A stretch of 64,000 nucleotides of DNA from Halorientalis sp. LT38 (GTDB lineage Archaea > Halobacteriota > Halobacteria > Halobacteriales > Haloarculaceae). Location: positions 1,240,001-1,304,000 of the forward strand of contig NZ_JAYEZN010000001.1 of assembly GCF_037031225.1 (NCBI RefSeq). Reading direction: 5' to 3'. Position numbers and translations under genes: made by a program. Within the stretch, counting starts at the first letter, position 1. Each line of letters begins with the position of its first letter. Positions 17,168-25,352 of this stretch are shown piece by piece. Under the pieces are notes generated by a model that made no database searches, was not told the origin of the DNA, and was given only the letters and a program-made list of their open reading frames with translations.

Positions 17168-18303
17168 CAGAGCGTCACCTCCCGATCCACAGTCTGATCG
17201 GCGACGGCGGCGTACGTCGCCTCCGTCTGCGCCGCGATCCGGTCCCAGTCGTACCGCGACGCGCGTTCGACGCAGGCGTCGCCGTCCACCGACCGGGCCC
17301 GTTCGATACCCTGTGCCAGTGCGGCGGGCGTCTCGGCGGTCACGGCGCCGGTCTCGTCGTCGACGAGTTCCGTCGCCGCGTTCTGCGGGTGGTCGATCGT
17401 GACCACCGGCGTCCCGCAGGCAAGCGCCTCCAGTGCCGTGATGCCGAACCCTTCGCGCCGGGAGGGCAGGACGAACACCTCCGCGGCCTGCATCAGCGCG
17501 AGGACGTCCTCGTAGTCCTCGCGGAAGTCGAGCGTCGACACGTTTCCTTCGAGGGCACGGCGCTCGATCTCCTCGTCCACGGCTTCGCGTCGCGGGCCGT
17601 CGCCGACCAGCGTACACGACACGTCCGGCCAGCGGTCCCGGAGGTCGTCGATCGCCTCGACGAGCAGTTCCGGGTTCTTCTCCGGAATGAACCGTCCGGC
17701 GAACAGCACGTCCACGTCGCGGTCGGCCGGCGCCACCGACGCGATCTGTGCCTGATCGATGCCGTTCGGGACGTGGTACGTGTCGGCCACGCCGAGGCCG
17801 GCCAGATCCGCCTTCGTCCGGTCGGACACGGCCAGATGGGCGTCCGGGAGCGTCGCGACGGCGCGTTCGACGGCCTTCCCGAACAGCCCCTTGCGCCCGA
17901 GGTACTCGTACCAGTAGTCGCCCCAGACCTCGTGCCAGGTGAGACAGAGCGCCGCCTCCCCCAGCACGGAGGAGAGTTTGCTCGCAAAGGCCGGGAAATA
18001 CGGGAACTCCTGGCAGTCGATGACGTCGAACTCCGCGCCCGCCAGGGGACCGGCCAGTGCGGCGGTGAAGGAGAGCGCCTCGCCGATCGATCGCCGGTCG
18101 TCCATGTACAGGTCCGGCGGCTCTGCGACGCCGTGGAGCGTCACGCCCTCGCGCTCCGTCGTCGCCGGCCCGTCCCAGTACTTGAGGCCGTACCAGTGGA
18201 CGTCGTGGTCGTCGGCCAGGCGTCTCGCGATCTCCCACACCCGTTTCTGGACGCCACCCGTCTCCCACGGGTAGATCGCGTCGTACACGTAACAGATTCT
18301 CAT
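17167..18303 (-). CDS. Family 4 glycosyltransferase, first gene of a six-gene operon
   Basis: A 378-residue GT-B glycosyltransferase. RICYVYDAIYPWETGGVQKRVWEIARRL is the classical N-terminal block with its GG loop, and LPSRREGFGITALEALACGTPVV is the donor-binding motif with both glutamates. It is the first gene of the head-to-tail overlapping operon that runs down to 9855. About 100 bases separate it from the gene upstream and contain an AT-rich run near 18345-18355 that may be its promoter. It probably adds an early sugar, but that is inference from gene order only. Confidence 0.85.
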   Translation of the reverse strand: MRICYVYDAIYPWETGGVQKRVWEIARRLADDHDVHWYGLKYWDGPATTEREGVTLHGVAEPPDLYMDDRRSIGEALSFTAALAGPLAGAEFDVIDCQEFPYFPAFASKLSSVLGEAALCLTWHEVWGDYWYEYLGRKGLFGKAVERAVATLPDAHLAVSDRTKADLAGLGVADTYHVPNGIDQAQIASVAPADRDVDVLFAGRFIPEKNPELLVEAIDDLRDRWPDVSCTLVGDGPRREAVDEEIERRALEGNVSTLDFREDYEDVLALMQAAEVFVLPSRREGFGITALEALACGTPVVTIDHPQNAATELVDDETGAVTAETPAALAQGIERARSVDGDACVERASRYDWDRIAAQTEATYAAVADQTVDREVTL

Positions 18304-18399
18304 GTCCCCACCAGCGTGCCCACCTTTCGTTCGCCTCTAGATAGCTTACGATAACGTCATATCTGTTTTGGAACTGTCTCGAATTGCGCGACCGGCCGA

Positions 18400-18924
18400 T
18401 CAATCCGATAGCGGCCGGTTTCGGAGTCCCAGATACACCGCGAGGAAGGCGAGCGCGCTCGCGACGCCGCCGCCCTTGACGAACCCGTAGGTGTTGTGTC
18501 CCGGTCGGGGCGTCGCCGTCCGGAGCGACACCGGCGACCCCTCAAAGCGCAACCCCAGCAGGCCCTCGCCGAACACCGTCCGGACCGGATACTGGAGCCC
18601 GATCCCGGACTCGACGAACGGATACAGGAGCGGCACGGGCCCGCCGTCCACCAGGTCCAGCAGCAGGTGACTCCAGATCAGGCAAACGATCAGGAGCGAG
18701 TACTCCATCTCCCCGCGAAACTGTCGCTCGGCGCCGCCGACGACGAGCGAGATCCCGGCGAGCGACACGGCCGAGTGCAGGAGGCCGGGCATCCCGAGGA
18801 ACTTGTCGAAGTCGGACAGCAATCCGAAGCCGCCCAGAAGGAGGTACGGCGGCGACGGGAACAGGTCACGTCGGATGACGTAGGCCACCGTCAGCGGCAG
18901 CGTCAGGTGCGTCAGGAAGTCCAC
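18400..18924 (-). CDS. Membrane metal-dependent hydrolase (YdjM/DUF457 family)
   Basis: A 174-residue protein with four or five hydrophobic helices and the family's His/Asp pattern: DFLTHLTLPLTVAY at the N-terminus, GGFGLLSDFDKFLG, LLHSAV and IWSHLLLDLVDGGP. These histidines and aspartates are thought to bind a metal in the membrane-bound hydrolase family PF04307. The substrate is not known for haloarchaeal members. It lies just upstream of the glycan operon on the same strand, 19 bases after the small DNA-binding-like gene. Confidence 0.7.
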   Translation of the reverse strand: MDFLTHLTLPLTVAYVIRRDLFPSPPYLLLGGFGLLSDFDKFLGMPGLLHSAVSLAGISLVVGGAERQFRGEMEYSLLIVCLIWSHLLLDLVDGGPVPLLYPFVESGIGLQYPVRTVFGEGLLGLRFEGSPVSLRTATPRPGHNTYGFVKGGGVASALAFLAVYLGLRNRPLSD

Positions 18925-18943
18925 TGTGCCCTCTCCGTTCGGA

Positions 18944-19171
18944 CTACTTGTCGAGATAGCCCAGCGACTTCAGGCGGTCCTTGACCTCGTCCTCGTCGAC
19001 CTCCTCGAAGTCCTCGTCCTCGGTCTCCTGTTCGACCCGGTAGAGGACCTCTTCCATCACGAAGGTGACGTACTCGCCAGTGGAGTCGAACTCCGTCCGC
19101 GGGAGGCGCTGCTCGACGCGTTCGACGATCCGTTCCGGGAGTTCCACGTCCCGCACCTGCTGTTGACTCAT
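18944..19171 (-). CDS. Small ribbon-helix-helix-like protein with a sulfatase-type tail
   Basis: A 75-residue, strongly acidic protein. The first half (DVELPERIVERVEQRLPRTEFDSTGEYVTFVMEEVL) looks like a CopG/Arc-type ribbon-helix-helix unit: one beta strand followed by two helices with the family's VELPE start. The C-terminus ends VKDRLKSLGYLDK, closely resembling the tail DRLEHLGYK of the sulfatase-like protein at 3629-4999. It lies upstream of the membrane hydrolase and the glycan operon and may regulate them or bind a partner of the hydrolases. Both ideas are inference. Confidence 0.6.
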   Translation of the reverse strand: MSQQQVRDVELPERIVERVEQRLPRTEFDSTGEYVTFVMEEVLYRVEQETEDEDFEEVDEDEVKDRLKSLGYLDK

Positions 19172-19288
19172 GACGGTCTCTATCCGAGATATGATATGCT
19201 ACTCACATAATCGTTACCTTCTCGACCGATTTCTGACCGGTCCAGCCGCCGCCAGCGAATCGACCAATTCATCCTCGAAGGCTAAGGT

Positions 19289-19957
19289 TCAATCTAGACG
19301 GTCGAGTGAGCCGTAGAGTTCCGCGTTCTGAATGTGGGTGCAGAATTGCGCGCAGAGCCGACAACAGTCGGACGCATCGGTGAACGTCCGGATACTCGTA
19401 TCCCAGCGAGTGGAAACCGATCCAAGCATGGCACTCCGTACCGATGGTTCGGTCACCACCATCATGCGTTTGGACTGCTCAGGAGGGGTGGCAGCTGCTG
19501 CTGGACCAGCCATTCCATCGGTCGAAAGGAGCTCTTCGAGGACACTCCCGATTTCGATACCGACCCCGAGATTGTCGCCAACCTGTGGGGCGATGAAAAT
19601 CGTCGCGTTGCTCGCCCGCGCGAAGGCGATACTCTGTGTTGCGGCGTCCATCTCTTCCAGCGGAATGCCGACGTCGATCGCGAGAAACGCGTTGAAGCCT
19701 CGATCCCGAAGACAGTCACGTGTTTCTTGAAGCAGCCGCAAGACGTCGTCTTCCGCGTACTCGCCGCTGGATTCGTTCCACGTCGCGAACGACGGCGCAT
19801 CCGTTTCGGTATCGGCGTCATCGGGAAGCAGGGCATCGACATCGAACGTGCGATACGGACCCATCAGATACACGAGAAACCGTTCGCGTCGAACGGGTGA
19901 GAGCGCGTCCGAATCGCCAGTGGCCTCCGGAATATTGTCGATGATTCGATCGCGCAT
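19289..19957 (-). CDS. Uncharacterised protein, nucleoside 2-deoxyribosyltransferase/TIR-like look
   Basis: I do not recognise a named family. The protein has an alternating alpha/beta pattern beginning FLVYLMGPYRTFD, then a long helix-rich section, FNAFLAIDVGIPLEEMDAATQSIAFARASNATIFIAP, and LGVGIEIGSVLEEL. A short GPY motif near the start and an A..IFI.P..G...G.GIEIG end resemble the nucleotide-binding blocks of nucleoside 2-deoxyribosyltransferases and TIR-like NAD hydrolases. The start at 19957 is preferred because a TATA-like TTTATATG lies about 26-33 bases upstream (leaderless), whereas the ATG at 19984 sits inside that box. The C-terminus has a Cys cluster (DCCRLCAQFCTH). It faces a winged-helix regulator. 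Confidence 0.6.
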   Translation of the reverse strand: MRDRIIDNIPEATGDSDALSPVRRERFLVYLMGPYRTFDVDALLPDDADTETDAPSFATWNESSGEYAEDDVLRLLQETRDCLRDRGFNAFLAIDVGIPLEEMDAATQSIAFARASNATIFIAPQVGDNLGVGIEIGSVLEELLSTDGMAGPAAAATPPEQSKRMMVVTEPSVRSAMLGSVSTRWDTSIRTFTDASDCCRLCAQFCTHIQNAELYGSLDRLD

Positions 19958-19982
19958 TCGAGTGTTCGGTCGAGAGGGCCAC

Positions 19983-19990
19983 ATATAAAG
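19983..19990 (-). promoter_or_regulatory. TATA box of the 19289-19957 gene
   Basis: The minus strand reads TTTATATG here, centred about 30 bases before the ATG at 19957. This is the normal spacing for a leaderless haloarchaeal transcript and decides the start codon. Confidence 0.5.
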
Positions 19991-19999
19991 ACAGGTGTT

Positions 20000-20030
20000 C
20001 TAAGGAATATTCTACGAGAGAATACCTAAG
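20000..20030. promoter_or_regulatory. Imperfect inverted repeat between divergent genes, possible operator
   Basis: CTAAGGAATATTCT on the left and AGAATACCTAAG on the right pair imperfectly: the reverse complement of the right arm is CTTAGGTATTCT, two bases shorter with one mismatch. It lies between the winged-helix gene and the TIR-like gene, overlapping both likely promoter zones, so autoregulation by the winged-helix protein is plausible. Confidence 0.4.
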
Positions 20031-20065
20031 TACGTGGCGCGCACACTGTCACGTAGAGCCACCCG

Positions 20066-20458
20066 ATGGTCGAAACCGATCGCCGACCCACAGACGAGGT
20101 TCGCCAGCCCGAGCCCCCGCTCCCCGAAGAGAGTGGTCTTACGCTCGAGGAGTACCTCGCGATGCAACAGGCGATCGGGCACCCGACGCGCTTTCACATC
20201 CTCCGTACGCTCGAGGTCAACGACGAGTTGAGCGCTGCAGAACTCAAATCCGCAGTCGATGTGGAACCACACAATTTCCACTATCACCTCGACGAACTGG
20301 TCGACGTCGGACTCGTCGACAAGCGCCAGCGACAGACTGCCGACAGTCACGGTTTCTATACGTACTACCGACCGACTGGAATGGGGCGTGGGATCCTCGA
20401 ATATGGAGTCGCGGAGTTGATGCGCCGCGAACGCGAGTTCAACGACGCGTACTCCTGA
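20066..20458 (+). CDS. ArsR-type winged-helix transcriptional regulator
   Basis: A 130-residue DNA-binding protein. After an acidic, Pro-rich N-terminus, residues 27-110 form a winged helix: QQAIGHPTRFHILRTL, LSAAELKSAVDVEPHNFHYHLDELVDVGLVDKRQR, then a wing with GFYTYYRPT. The recognition helix is NFHYHLDEL. There is no cysteine pair for metal sensing. It is divergent from the TIR-like gene with an inverted repeat in the shared gap, so it probably controls itself and that gene. The C-terminal helix (ELMRREREFNDAYS) may serve dimerisation. Confidence 0.8.
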   Translation: MVETDRRPTDEVRQPEPPLPEESGLTLEEYLAMQQAIGHPTRFHILRTLEVNDELSAAELKSAVDVEPHNFHYHLDELVDVGLVDKRQRQTADSHGFYTYYRPTGMGRGILEYGVAELMRREREFNDAYS

Positions 20459-20566
20459 CCGAGCGCCATTCAGTTCGAGTGGGTGATCCCACCCCTCCGG
20501 GTCGATCGGGTATTCCTCGCCGAAACCATGCCAAGGATATTACGGATCGTTTCCCTATCGACCGCA

Positions 20567-21100
20567 ATGACAGATTCGACCGGGCTCGCCGTCGGCGACA
20601 CGGTACCGGACTTCACCGCGCAACTGGTCGACCCGGACGGGACCGAGCGGACGGTCGCGCTCTCGGAACTCCTCGAAGACAAACCGGTCTTGCTCAACTT
20701 CTACACGGCCGACTTCAGCCCGGACTGCGTCGACGAGTGGTGTTCGTTCCGCGACTTCGACTGGTTCGCCTCGGGCGAGCAGGTGCAGGTCGTCGGCGCC
20801 AGCAAGTCCGGGCCCGCCCTCCACAAACGATTCATCGACTACCTGGATCTGGGCTTTCCCCTCTACGCCGATCCGGACCTGGAGATCGCCGAGGCGCTGG
20901 GCGTCCGGTATCGCGCGTTCAAGATCACCAGCCGTGCGCGCCGCTCGTGTTTCCTGATCGATCAGGACCAGCGCGTCCGGTACAAGTGGCTCTCCGAGCA
21001 CTGGCTCGATCCCACCCGGGACACGCCGCCGGTCCGTGAGATGCACGAGGCGATCGTCGAAGAACTCGGCGGCGAACCCGAGAGCTTCGGGATGGCCTAG
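20567..21100 (+). CDS. Redoxin / peroxiredoxin-like protein (AhpC-TSA superfamily)
   Basis: A 177-residue thioredoxin-fold protein. GDTVPDFTAQLVDPDG is the family N-terminus and LLNFYTADFSPDCVDEWCSF holds the candidate peroxidatic Cys in an unusual SPDCVDEWC context instead of the common TPVC or TxxC. RSCFLIDQDQRVRYKW is the typical C-terminal strand. The ATG at 20567 is chosen because an AT-rich GGATATTACG lies about 25-32 bases upstream. The stop codon shares the palindrome CTAG with the stop of the convergent lipoate ligase. A role in peroxide reduction is inferred. Confidence 0.8.
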   Translation: MTDSTGLAVGDTVPDFTAQLVDPDGTERTVALSELLEDKPVLLNFYTADFSPDCVDEWCSFRDFDWFASGEQVQVVGASKSGPALHKRFIDYLDLGFPLYADPDLEIAEALGVRYRAFKITSRARRSCFLIDQDQRVRYKWLSEHWLDPTRDTPPVREMHEAIVEELGGEPESFGMA

Positions 21101-21912
21101 GTCGGGTCTACCCCCTCGCGATTCCAGGCGGTCGCCTCGTACTTCTCCGCCGCGCGCTCGCGTGCCCGTTCGAGTTCCTCGTCCGTCCAGCCGCCCGCCT
21201 CGGCGTCGGCCCACTCGGCGAGCGCGTCCTCGAGAGCGGTCACGGCTTCGGCGCGCGAACAATCGCACGCTTCGTCGATGGCACCGACTCGCGCCGCGAA
21301 CGCCTCGGGAGTCACGTCGAGGCCGGCGAAGACGGCGAGGTGACGGTCGGGTCGTGCGGCGTAGGTCAGCGAGCCGTGCTGGACGATACTGTCCTTGCGG
21401 CGGTACTGGGCGTTCCCGCTGAGTTTCCGCCCGTCGGTCGCCGACACGACGTCGTGGGCCGGATGGAGCGCCCGGAGGTAGCAGGCGGGCTGGTAGACGG
21501 CGGGCTGCTTCTCGTCGGCGAACTGTGCCGGGACGCCCAGGCGCTCGAAGGCGTCCAGCACGGGCTCACAGCACAGTTCGTAGGATTTCAGCAGATCACC
21601 GGGTAACTCGTCGGCCGGCGCGATGATGGAGTAGGAGACGTCGCCGACGGAATCGTGGTAGATGCCGCCCCCGCCCGTCGGGCGGCGGGTGACGGTGACC
21701 CCTTCGCGGTCGCAGTACTCCCAGTCCACGGTATCGGGATCCTGGCTGTATCCCAGCGAGAGGGTGCTCGGCTCCCAGCGGTAGACTCTGAGCGTCCGGG
21801 GTCCGCCCGCGGCGGCGGTCTCGGCGGCGATCTCGTCGAGGGCCATGTTCATCGGACCATCCCAGGGCTCCTCGCGGATCAGCCGCCACTCCCGGTCGGC
21901 GAGGTCGGTCAT
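21097..21912 (-). CDS. Lipoate-protein ligase A family protein
   Basis: Biotin/lipoate ligase fold of 271 residues that attaches lipoyl groups to 2-oxoacid dehydrogenase E2 or glycine-cleavage H protein. Motifs in order are EEPWDGPMNMALDEI, RVYRWEPSTLSLGYSQ, VTRRPTGGGGIYHD (the RRxxGGGxxxHD signature) and GRKLSGNAQYRRKDSIVQHGSL with the catalytic Lys. The start at 21912 (MTDLADREWRLI) fits family length; the longer open frame upstream lacks similarity. It converges on the redoxin gene, and the two stops overlap in a palindromic CTAG. Confidence 0.85.
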   Translation of the reverse strand: MTDLADREWRLIREEPWDGPMNMALDEIAAETAAAGGPRTLRVYRWEPSTLSLGYSQDPDTVDWEYCDREGVTVTRRPTGGGGIYHDSVGDVSYSIIAPADELPGDLLKSYELCCEPVLDAFERLGVPAQFADEKQPAVYQPACYLRALHPAHDVVSATDGRKLSGNAQYRRKDSIVQHGSLTYAARPDRHLAVFAGLDVTPEAFAARVGAIDEACDCSRAEAVTALEDALAEWADAEAGGWTDEELERARERAAEKYEATAWNREGVDPT

Positions 21913-21981
21913 ATCACCGCATGGTGCCGGGCGGTCAAATCGGTTCTCCTGTCGACCGGGGCAGCCTTTCCTACACGGGAG

Positions 21982-21992
21982 TAAATATAAAT
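21982..21992 (+). promoter_or_regulatory. Promoter (TATA-like) of the Bat-type regulator
   Basis: The run TAAATATAAAT lies 46-56 bases before the ATG at 22038. A start of transcription 24-28 bases further on would leave a leader of about 20 bases and would exclude the TTG at 22011 as the start codon. Confidence 0.45.
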
Positions 21993-22037
21993 GAGGAAAC
22001 CAATCACTAGTTGTCACGAGAACGGGACTGGGTTCAC

Positions 22038-23960
22038 ATGGGAAGAACGGACGAGACACGGCGTGAATCCGGGGCCAGAGCGGGCGGTTCGCGACGCGGG
22101 GGGCCGGCTGAGGAGCTGGTCGTCGACCCGGCGGCGGGCGCCGAGAGCGAGCCCATCGTCGTCGCGCTGGTCGACGACAACCCCGACTGGCTGTCGATGC
22201 AGGCGAAACTCTTAGAGCGTCGCGACGACCGGTTCGCGGTCGAGGCGACCACCGATCCCCTGACGGTGACCGACACGGTCGACGCGGTCGACTGCGTCGT
22301 CAGCGACTACGACATGGGTCCGCTGGACGGCCTCGACCTGCTATCGCGGGTCCGGGAAGCGCGCCCGACGATCCCCTTCATCCTCACGACGGGCCGGGGC
22401 GACGAGTCGGTCGCGAGCCGGGCCATCTCCGCGGGCGTGACCGACTACGTCGTCAAGGAACCGGGCACCGACCAGTCGGCAGTGCTCGCGGCCCGCATCC
22501 GCAAAGCGGTCACCAGACAGCGGACGGAGCGCCGACTGGCCGAGAGCCGGCAGCGTTTCGCGGAACTGTTCGAGGCGATCCCCGAACCCGTCGCCATCGC
22601 CGACGCGGACGGGCATATCGAGTCGACGAACCCCGCCTACGAGGCGACCTTCGGAGATATCGATCGGCTCCCCGCCGCGGTCCGCGACGCGCCGCTGGGC
22701 GAGCAGTGCGAACTCGAGTGCCAGACGACCGAGGGCCGGCAGGTGTTCCTCCACCGCGGGGCGCGCCTGACCGGTGCCGACCGCCGCTGTCACACCTTCA
22801 CGACTATCACGGCCCGTGCCGAGCGGGAGGCCGCCCGCGAACTCGAACTGGCGACGCGCGAGGGCGTCCGCGAGGCGCTGCTCTCGGCGTCGACCCGTAG
22901 CGGGCTCGAACGGGCCTTCTGCGAGCGACTTTCCGCCGTCCGCGACGACGCGCTCGTCTGGATCGGCGACCACGACGCGGACGGCTCGCCCGTCGTCCGC
23001 GAGGCGGCCGGGCCCGCCACTGCCTACCTCGACGCGGTGCGGGCGGGGGCCGCGGCCGACCCCGGGGTGCGCGCGCTCGAGACCCGGGAGCCCGTCTTCG
23101 CCGCGGCCCCGGACCTCCCGGACGCCGCGGCCGAGACGTCGATCGCTGCGGGCGGCGCGATCCCCCTGCGCCGCGACGGTTTGCCTTTCGGCGTCGTCGC
23201 CGCGTACACGACCGAGCCCGGAGCCTTCGACGCCGGCTGGCGGGAGATGCTCTCGGATCTCGCCGACCAGCTGGCGTACGCCATCGCGTTCGTCTCGTTC
23301 CAGCGGGCGCTGTTCAGCGGCGAACGCGTCGCGGTTACGCTCACGCTCCCCGCCGAGTCCTACCCCGTCACCGACCTGTTCGACGCACCGGTCACCGTCG
23401 ACGGGACCGTCCCCTACGACGACGAGACGGTCCAGCACGTCGTCTCGATCCCGGACCCCGTCGACCCGGTGCCGGATCCGGAGTCGGTCCCGGGCGTCGA
23501 GGCGGTGCGCCGCGTGGGCAGCGACGGGGACGCGGTGCGACTGGGCGTCGTCCTCTCGCGGCCGACCGTCGACTCCCTGCTCGTCGACCGCGGCGGTCGC
23601 ATCGAGTCCGTCGCGCTCCGCGACGACCGGCTCGCAGTCGTCGCCTCCTTCCACGCGCGCGACGACGTGCAGGGGGCCGTCAGGTGCGTGACCGACGCCC
23701 TCCCCGAGGCCTCCGTCGCCTCGTATCGCACCGTCGACCGCCTCGACGAGGATCGCGGGGCGGACCCGACCGCCGCCCTGACCGAGCGCCAGCGGACGGC
23801 CCTGGAGACGGCCTACCGCGGCGGCTACTTCGAGCGTCCCAAACGCTGCAACTCCGAGGAACTCGCCGAGACCCTGGGCGTCAGCCGGTCGACGTTCCTC
23901 CAGCATCTCCGGGCCGCCCAGCGGAAACTGTTCGACGCGGTGCTCGACTCGGCCCGGTGA
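22038..23960 (+). CDS. Bacterio-opsin-activator-like multidomain regulator (receiver-PAS-GAF-Bat-HTH_10)
   Basis: A roughly 640-residue regulator. Domains in order: a receiver domain (about 40-150, with IVVALVDDNPDWL, the phosphoacceptor VVSDYDMGPLDG, and a VKEPG loop); a short PAS domain (about 170-270); a GAF-like domain (about 280-420); the Bat-type beta-rich domain (about 430-560); and a C-terminal HTH_10 helix-turn-helix (LTERQRTALETAYRGGYFERPKRCNSEELAETLGVSRSTFLQHLRAAQRKL). Such proteins respond to light or redox and activate transcription. There is no bacteriorhodopsin gene in the window, so the targets lie elsewhere. The HTH_10 call is very strong. Confidence 0.85.
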   Translation: MGRTDETRRESGARAGGSRRGGPAEELVVDPAAGAESEPIVVALVDDNPDWLSMQAKLLERRDDRFAVEATTDPLTVTDTVDAVDCVVSDYDMGPLDGLDLLSRVREARPTIPFILTTGRGDESVASRAISAGVTDYVVKEPGTDQSAVLAARIRKAVTRQRTERRLAESRQRFAELFEAIPEPVAIADADGHIESTNPAYEATFGDIDRLPAAVRDAPLGEQCELECQTTEGRQVFLHRGARLTGADRRCHTFTTITARAEREAARELELATREGVREALLSASTRSGLERAFCERLSAVRDDALVWIGDHDADGSPVVREAAGPATAYLDAVRAGAAADPGVRALETREPVFAAAPDLPDAAAETSIAAGGAIPLRRDGLPFGVVAAYTTEPGAFDAGWREMLSDLADQLAYAIAFVSFQRALFSGERVAVTLTLPAESYPVTDLFDAPVTVDGTVPYDDETVQHVVSIPDPVDPVPDPESVPGVEAVRRVGSDGDAVRLGVVLSRPTVDSLLVDRGGRIESVALRDDRLAVVASFHARDDVQGAVRCVTDALPEASVASYRTVDRLDEDRGADPTAALTERQRTALETAYRGGYFERPKRCNSEELAETLGVSRSTFLQHLRAAQRKLFDAVLDSAR

Positions 23961-24200
23961 CGGCCGGCGGTTTTGCGGTTCGAGCGTCGCGCGGTACCGG
24001 ATCATGCGGGTATGACTTATTAGCCGCTACCGGACAGTGTAGCGGGTACGAACGCGGTGGCAGCGGGGTGTGGTGGCCGTCCGACGACGACCCTCCAGAC
24101 GCGGGTGCCCGACCGGGTGGGACTGGTTCGATCCGACGCCCGCGCGCCGAGTCGCGAGTGTGACTGCCGTCTGCCGCGGGTTCGCCAATAGACAGGAGCC

Positions 24201-24791
24201 ATGTCACGATCGCAACTTGCACACGACGGTGCGGCGGCAGACCTGGGCGAGGAGACTCTTGAGTCGCTCGACGAGACGGTCGTCCACGAGGTGCTGAGCA
24301 ACGAGCGGCGACGACGCGTGCTGGGGCTGCTCCGGGAGGACGCGCCGCGCGAGCTGTCCGTCCTGGCCGAGGAGATCGCCACCGCGGAGACCGACCAGCG
24401 ACCGCCGCCGCGGAACAAGCGCAACAGCGTCTACGTCACCCTCCACCAGACCCACCTCCCGAAACTCGACCGCCTCGACGTCGTGGCCTACGATGACCGG
24501 GAGAAGGTGGTCGACCTCGGGCCACGGGCCGAAGACGTCCTCGAATCGAGCGGGGACAGCTCCGACCATGGCGCCGGCGACTCGTCGTCCTGGACCGCGG
24601 CGTACGCGACCCTCGTCGCCCTCGGTCTGTCGGTCGCCGGCGCGAGCGAGTTCGGCCTCCCGCCGTTCGAAGCCGTATCGAGCGGTACCGCGGCCGTCGC
24701 GACGCTCGTCGTCCTCATGGCCGTCCTCGCCTACCGGGTCGGCGCCGCGGGCGTCGGCCTCCCCGCCTCGTTTTTCGAGCGTTTCCGCTAA
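24201..24791 (+). CDS. DUF7344-type winged-helix protein with two membrane helices
   Basis: A 196-residue protein. Residues 20-110 form a winged-helix domain (VLSNERRRRVLGLLRE, LSVLAEEIATAE, RNSVYVTLHQTHLPKLDRLDVVAYDDREKVVDLG), the pattern of the haloarchaeal DUF7344 family. Residues about 130-185 hold two hydrophobic helices, so the DNA-binding part faces the cytoplasm while the protein sits in the membrane. AGGAG lies just before the ATG. It converges on a second DUF7344 gene and precedes the SipW-type surface cluster, so it is a candidate regulator of that cluster. Confidence 0.75.
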   Translation: MSRSQLAHDGAAADLGEETLESLDETVVHEVLSNERRRRVLGLLREDAPRELSVLAEEIATAETDQRPPPRNKRNSVYVTLHQTHLPKLDRLDVVAYDDREKVVDLGPRAEDVLESSGDSSDHGAGDSSSWTAAYATLVALGLSVAGASEFGLPPFEAVSSGTAAVATLVVLMAVLAYRVGAAGVGLPASFFERFR

Positions 24792-24818
24792 CTGCAGCGC
24801 TCCGTTCGGTTCGACCAC

Positions 24819-25352
24819 TCAGTCCGCCAGCGCGCGCAACACGACCCAGCGGCGCGACCAGAGCTGGTAGGTCGTCGACGCCCCGAGAACGAGCAAAAAG
24901 AGAATCAGCAGCGGCAGCGCTCCGATGGCACCGAGCAGCGCGACCTCGAGTTCGGCGGCCAGCAGGGCGAGCAGGGCGACGGTCGTGAGCGTCCGGTAGT
25001 ACCCCGCCCAGGTGATGCCGTACGGGGTGATCACCTCCATGTAGAGGTCGACCTCGCTCGCGGGGTCGTCGAGGCGAACCGTCTTCCGGTCGCTGTCGTA
25101 GACGACGATCCCCTCCCGGTCGAGTTTCGGGAGATGCGTCTGGTGCAAGGAGTTGTAGACGCTCTGCCGGAGATTCGTCGGCGGCGGGGACTCCCCCGCC
25201 TCGGACTCGGCGACCGACACCGACAGCTCCCGCACGGACATCGACCCCACCGACTCGCGGAGCAGTTCCAGTACCGCCCGCCGACGCGAGTTGCGCAGGA
25301 TGTCGTGAATCTCCTCGTCCGACACCGTGCGTTCGCGACTGAGTACCCCCAT
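24819..25352 (-). CDS. DUF7344-type winged-helix protein with two membrane helices
   Basis: A 177-residue relative of the convergent gene. The DNA-binding part is EIHDILRNSRRRAVLELLRE, MSVRELSVSVAE and RQSVYNSLHQTHLPKLDREGIVVYDSDRKTVRL, nearly identical in pattern to its partner. Two hydrophobic helices follow (WAGYYRTLTTVALLALLAAELEV and ALPLLILFLLVLGAS). The start at 25352 (MGVLSRERTVSD) is preferred over 25367. It is divergent from the first SipW-type surface gene, an arrangement typical of a local regulator. Confidence 0.75.
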   Translation of the reverse strand: MGVLSRERTVSDEEIHDILRNSRRRAVLELLRESVGSMSVRELSVSVAESEAGESPPPTNLRQSVYNSLHQTHLPKLDREGIVVYDSDRKTVRLDDPASEVDLYMEVITPYGITWAGYYRTLTTVALLALLAAELEVALLGAIGALPLLILFLLVLGASTTYQLWSRRWVVLRALAD

